This document shows positions 61,242 to 64,000 of a DNA stretch of 64,000 nt, in pieces. Position numbers and translations under genes: made by a program. Source of the stretch: VXYL01 sp963665195 (GTDB taxonomy: Bacteria > Pseudomonadota > Gammaproteobacteria > Pseudomonadales > Azotimanducaceae). The notes under the pieces are model-generated. The model saw only the letters and a list, made by a program, of their open reading frames with translations. It did no database searches and was not told where the DNA came from. How positions within the stretch are numbered: position 1 is the first letter of the stretch; every line of letters begins with the position of its first letter. The DNA lies in assembly GCA_963665195.1 (NCBI GenBank), contig OY762070.1, positions 2,108,001 through 2,172,000 on the forward strand, written 5' to 3'.

Positions 61242-61607
61242 ATGACCGACATCGCCATCGACACCGTGGAACTCGAACCCCAGCCCGCCTTGGTCGTCCG
61301 CCGCAAGGTCGCCATCGCGGATCTTGGTGAAGCGCTGGCAGACATCCGGCCGCGCGTCTTCCAGCACATAGCGGCCGCTGGCCCATCGACGGGGCTGGAG
61401 ACATCGAGAAGCACGTCCTGCCGGGGGGCAGAGCGCTCACGGCCCTGCACGTCGGCGCCTACGAAGACGTGGGCGCGGTCTGGAGCCAAGTGATGCAGCG
61501 TGCCCAGGAACTCGATTCCGACGCCCAGTTCGGTTGGGACGTGTATACGAACGACCCCGGCGAAGTGGCGCCGGACGAACGCGAAACGCGTGTACCTGCC
61601 GCTGTGA
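61242..61607 (+). pseudogene. GyrI-like (AraC effector-binding) domain protein with two frameshifts
   Basis: AAAGGAG (61227-61233) and ATG 61242 start a typical GyrI-like small-molecule-binding domain: TVELEPQPALVVRRKVAI, LGEALADIRPRVFQHIAAAG. Near 61385-61400 the sense shifts frame (DIEKHVLPGGRALTALHVGA, YEDVGAVWSQVMQRAQELD, FGWDVYTNDPGEVAPDE). Near 61580-61590 it shifts back to end RVYLPL and TGA at 61605-61607, in the starting frame. Such proteins bind toxic or cationic small molecules or DNA gyrase. Two compensating indels mean decay or base-calling errors. Confidence 0.6.
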
Positions 61608-61711
61608 GCCTCGGGTCGTCAGGGCCGGCGCATCGTTAGCCGAATGCGTGGCGACGAGCGGGGAGACGTGGCGCGACAGCGGATGGTCGGCGGCGGCTGG
61701 CCAAGACGCAG

Positions 61712-62137
61712 TCACCCCTTCGGCTGTCGCATCACGACGCTGTCCGAGAGTCGATCCCCCCAAGTGCGCCCGTCGGCGGCGAACCACATCCACGCAAACC
61801 CCAGGCCGAGGGTGGCGAAGCTCGCCAACGCGGCGATGAAGCGCAGCAGCGCCTGGCGCGGCGTGAAGCGGCCCTCGCTGCGCAACCGCAGCCGCCAGGC
61901 GAGCATGCCCACGGTTTGGCCGCGGCGGCACCAGAAGAAAGCGTGGAAGGCGTAGAGCTCGATGAAGAGCAGGCTCTGCACCCAAGCGCCGACCACGGCG
62001 TCGCCGGCGAGCGTGACGAGGGCGATGATCGTCGTCACCCAGATGCCGAGGACGATCAGCATGTCGTAGACGAACGCCGCGAAGCGGTAGCGAAGAGGCG
62101 CGCTGGCTGCCGCCTTCTGCGGAGATCCCTCCCCCAC
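61712..62137 (-). CDS. RDD family membrane protein
   Basis: 141 residues with three membrane helices. The family motif appears as APLRYRFAAFVYDMLIVLGI, and the third-helix region ends in GRTWGDRLSDSVVM. The cysteine and arginine region FFWCRRGQTVGMLAWRLRL is typical. RDD proteins are small membrane proteins, some linked to Na+/H+ antiport; no specific role can be given. Its start lies 1 nt past the stop of the MFS gene, so they are co-transcribed. Confidence 0.88.
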   Translation of the reverse strand: MGEGSPQKAAASAPLRYRFAAFVYDMLIVLGIWVTTIIALVTLAGDAVVGAWVQSLLFIELYAFHAFFWCRRGQTVGMLAWRLRLRSEGRFTPRQALLRFIAALASFATLGLGFAWMWFAADGRTWGDRLSDSVVMRQPKG

Positions 62138-62138
62138 C

Positions 62139-63380
62139 TCAGACGGCCTCCAAGTCGCGGTTCAGCGTTCGCGCCGCGGCCAGATAGTGGGCGGCGCACC
62201 AGGCCAGCACCGGCAGGATCAGCGTCATCGCCCAGCCGAGCGCGGTCGCGCCGAACTTCGGCTGCAACAGGTCCGACAGCGCACCAACCGCAGTAGGGCC
62301 CAAGCCCAGGCCGATCATGTTCGCGAAGAACAGCACGATGCTCGATGCCATCGCCCGCAGGCGCGGCGCGGCGAGCGACTGCACCATGGCGAAGGTCGGC
62401 GCCATGGCCATGCCCGCCAGCAGGTTGGGCGCGAAATATGCTGCCACGGCAAGCGGCGCGCTGGCAGCGAACAGCACAACGCCAAACAGGGGCACGGAGA
62501 CGAACACCCCGAACGCGACGATGAACATGTACCAGCGCCTGTCGCGGCGCCCGAAGCGGTCGCCCAGCCAGCCGCCGAGGAAGGTTCCCGCGACGCCGGA
62601 GACGAAGCCGACGGGGCCCAGCCATGCCGCGATCTGCGCCGTGTTCCAGCCATAGGCGCGGCCGAGCAGCGCCGGAAACCAGGCGTTGAACGCGAACAGC
62701 GCGAACGACGCCAGCGCGAACGCCAGCGTGATGTGCCGGTAGGACGGGATGCGCCACAGCGCCGCGAGCGACGCGCCGAACGGCGGCTGCGGCGCCGGTT
62801 CGCCCTGCCGCTCCGGCTCCCGGATCAGCAGCTTGACGAGCACGGCAAGCACGATACCCGGCAGCCCCACGGCGAGGAACGCGGCGCGCCAGCCCCAGGC
62901 CTCGGCGATGAAGCCGCCGGCCATGAGGCCGAACAGCGCCCCGGCGGGCACGCCGAGCTGGTAGATCGCGAGCGCCGTGCCTCGCCGTTCTTCGGGGTAG
63001 AGATCGGCGATCATGGAATGGGCCGGCGGCGTCAGTCCCGCCTCGCCGACGCCCACGCCGAGCCGCGCCAGCAGTAGCTGGACGAAGTTCTGCGCCACGC
63101 CGCAGAGCGCCGTCATGAGGCTCCACAGGCCGACCGCGACGGCGATGATGTTGGTGCGCGAGCCGCGGTCCGCAAGCCGTGCGATGGGCACGCCGAGCGT
63201 CGCGTAGAGGGCCGCGAAGGCGAAACCGGAGATGATGCCGAGCTGCCAGTCGGCGAGCCCCAAGTCGGCCTTGATCGGCTCGATGAGAATATTGACGATC
63301 TGCCGGTCCACGAAGTTGAAGAAATACAGAACGACTAGCATGGCGAGCACGGCGGCTCGGCGGGATTCTGATGCGGCCAC
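62139..63380 (-). CDS. Major facilitator superfamily transporter (spinster-like)
   Basis: 413 residues with twelve predicted membrane helices. The first helix carries YFFNFVDRQIVNILIEPIKA. The MFS motif A-like loops are GVPIARLADRGSRTNIIAVA and LGGWLGDRFGRRD. VGEAGLTPPAHSMIADLYPEE matches the spinster-type (Spns) or hexuronate-like branch. The substrate is unknown. It is divergent from the PhyH dioxygenase at the window end and may import that enzyme's substrate (inference). Confidence 0.9.
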   Translation of the reverse strand: MAASESRRAAVLAMLVVLYFFNFVDRQIVNILIEPIKADLGLADWQLGIISGFAFAALYATLGVPIARLADRGSRTNIIAVAVGLWSLMTALCGVAQNFVQLLLARLGVGVGEAGLTPPAHSMIADLYPEERRGTALAIYQLGVPAGALFGLMAGGFIAEAWGWRAAFLAVGLPGIVLAVLVKLLIREPERQGEPAPQPPFGASLAALWRIPSYRHITLAFALASFALFAFNAWFPALLGRAYGWNTAQIAAWLGPVGFVSGVAGTFLGGWLGDRFGRRDRRWYMFIVAFGVFVSVPLFGVVLFAASAPLAVAAYFAPNLLAGMAMAPTFAMVQSLAAPRLRAMASSIVLFFANMIGLGLGPTAVGALSDLLQPKFGATALGWAMTLILPVLAWCAAHYLAAARTLNRDLEAV

Positions 63381-63434
63381 GGCGTTTCCCCAAGCGATCG
63401 CGTGTAGTCTACGGTCATGGACCGGGAGGGCCGC

Positions 63435-64000
63435 ATGATGCTCGGCGACGACGACATTGAAAGCTACTCACGCGACGGCTTCTTGATCGTCCGCGACGCG
63501 CTCGACAGCGCCGAGGTGGAACGCTTCGCCGCGGCCTTCAAGCGCCATCCGCCGCTGCACGGGCCGGTGCCCGGCAAGTACCCGGCGCCCGGCCGCTACA
63601 CCCTCGCCGAGAGCTGCATGGCCGATCCCGATCTCGGCTTCGTCGCCGGCCACCCGGTGATCCTCGACGCGGCGCGGACGCTGCTCGGCGACGATCCCGT
63701 GCTCACCGCCTTCGTGGTCTACGACCGCACGCCCGGCGGCCCCGGCATCCCCAAGCACAACGACTACAAGCGCTGGCGCCCCGTCGGCTCGTCGATGAAC
63801 TGGCTGTTCGCCATCGTGCCGCTCATGGACTTCGACGCCGAGCGCGGCCAGCTCTTCGTCTCTCCCGGCTCGCATCGCTTGGAGCGCGTCCACGACTGCG
63901 GCGGACGCGCGCTGGAAGTGGATCACGCGGTGGTGCCGGACGACGACAGCTTCATCGACCCGGAGCTCAAGCGCAGCGACCTGCTGCTCATGAACATGCA
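63435..64000 (+). CDS. Phytanoyl-CoA dioxygenase family protein, 5' part (cut by window end)
   Basis: 188 codons before the window edge. It opens DDDIESYSRDGFLIVRDALD, the PhyH N-terminus. The iron-binding HxD is in GIPKHNDYKRW. The segment ERGQLFVSPGSHRLERVHDC is the typical PhyH strand pair. The distal histidine and arginine would follow after 64000. ATG 63435 has GGGAGG upstream; an in-frame ATG at 63417 is possible. Third Fe(II)/2-oxoglutarate dioxygenase of the window. Confidence 0.88.
   Translation, partial: MMLGDDDIESYSRDGFLIVRDALDSAEVERFAAAFKRHPPLHGPVPGKYPAPGRYTLAESCMADPDLGFVAGHPVILDAARTLLGDDPVLTAFVVYDRTPGGPGIPKHNDYKRWRPVGSSMNWLFAIVPLMDFDAERGQLFVSPGSHRLERVHDCGGRALEVDHAVVPDDDSFIDPELKRSDLLLMNM

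Overview
The window is very GC-rich and almost entirely coding. Gene content and order point to a gammaproteobacterium: rluD/bamD divergent, mrcA divergent from pilMN(OP)Q-aroK-aroB, ubiE-ubiJ-ubiB, ilvBN-ilvC, a lone tRNA-Val(GAC), topA and uvrB. The accessory genes include three Fe(II)/2-oxoglutarate dioxygenases, an F420-type luciferase-like oxidoreductase, several esterases, a FATP-type acyl-CoA ligase and a large secreted collagenase-like protease. That mix is typical of uncultured marine or host-associated lineages; the exact lineage is an inference and cannot be fixed from this window.

Layout. 1-7.1 kb: topA (cut by the window edge) divergent from three secreted proteins (M28 peptidase, serine hydrolase, FG-GAP/VCBS protein), then tRNA-Val. 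7.1-14.2 kb: TauD-type dioxygenase and uvrB, then a decayed island with a cytosine methyltransferase fragment fused in frame to the remains of an ATPase/nuclease restriction protein, a transposase fragment and a broken membrane protein, closed by an esterase. 14.2-19.9 kb: ilvC-ilvN-ilvB, rluD, bamD. 20-22.7 kb: minor pilins (FimT-like gene convergent with pilE-pilV-pilW-pilX; no pilY1). 22.9-25.2 kb: a peroxiredoxin whose peroxidatic position is an in-frame TGA, followed directly by an intact IS1380-type element whose left terminal repeat supplies the peroxiredoxin stop codon. 25.2-33.4 kb: mrcA, the pilM-N-OP-Q operon with a fused PilO-PilP, then aroK-aroB. 33.4-36.9 kb: slipin/NfeD pair and a cysteine synthase. 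37-45.5 kb: a 1651-residue M9 peptidase with duplicated C-terminal modules, acyl-CoA ligase, aldose epimerase, lytic transglycosylase. 45.7-54.6 kb: VOC protein, LLM oxidoreductase, dioxygenase-HEAT fusion, YbjQ, two esterases, DUF4153 protein, Fic protein. 54.6-59.3 kb: SDR, enoyl-CoA hydratase, ubiB-ubiJ-ubiE. 59.5-61.6 kb: frameshifted remnants (beta-helix, ankyrin, GyrI-like). 61.7-64 kb: RDD protein, MFS transporter, and a PhyH dioxygenase cut by the window end.

How the genes work together. Type IV pilus assembly is split between an inner-membrane/secretin operon and a minor-pilin operon. The ilv genes give two consecutive steps of branched-chain amino acid synthesis. The ubi genes serve ubiquinone synthesis. 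mrcA, the SLT protein and bamD serve the envelope.

The strongest unusual signal is the candidate selenocysteine peroxiredoxin at 22966-23502. An in-frame TGA lies exactly where the catalytic cysteine belongs, with a small hairpin at a suitable distance downstream. Next come the PilO-PilP fusion, the methyltransferase-ATPase chimera, the A-B-A-B modules of the collagenase-like protein, the dioxygenase-HEAT fusion and a perfect palindrome over the fic promoter.
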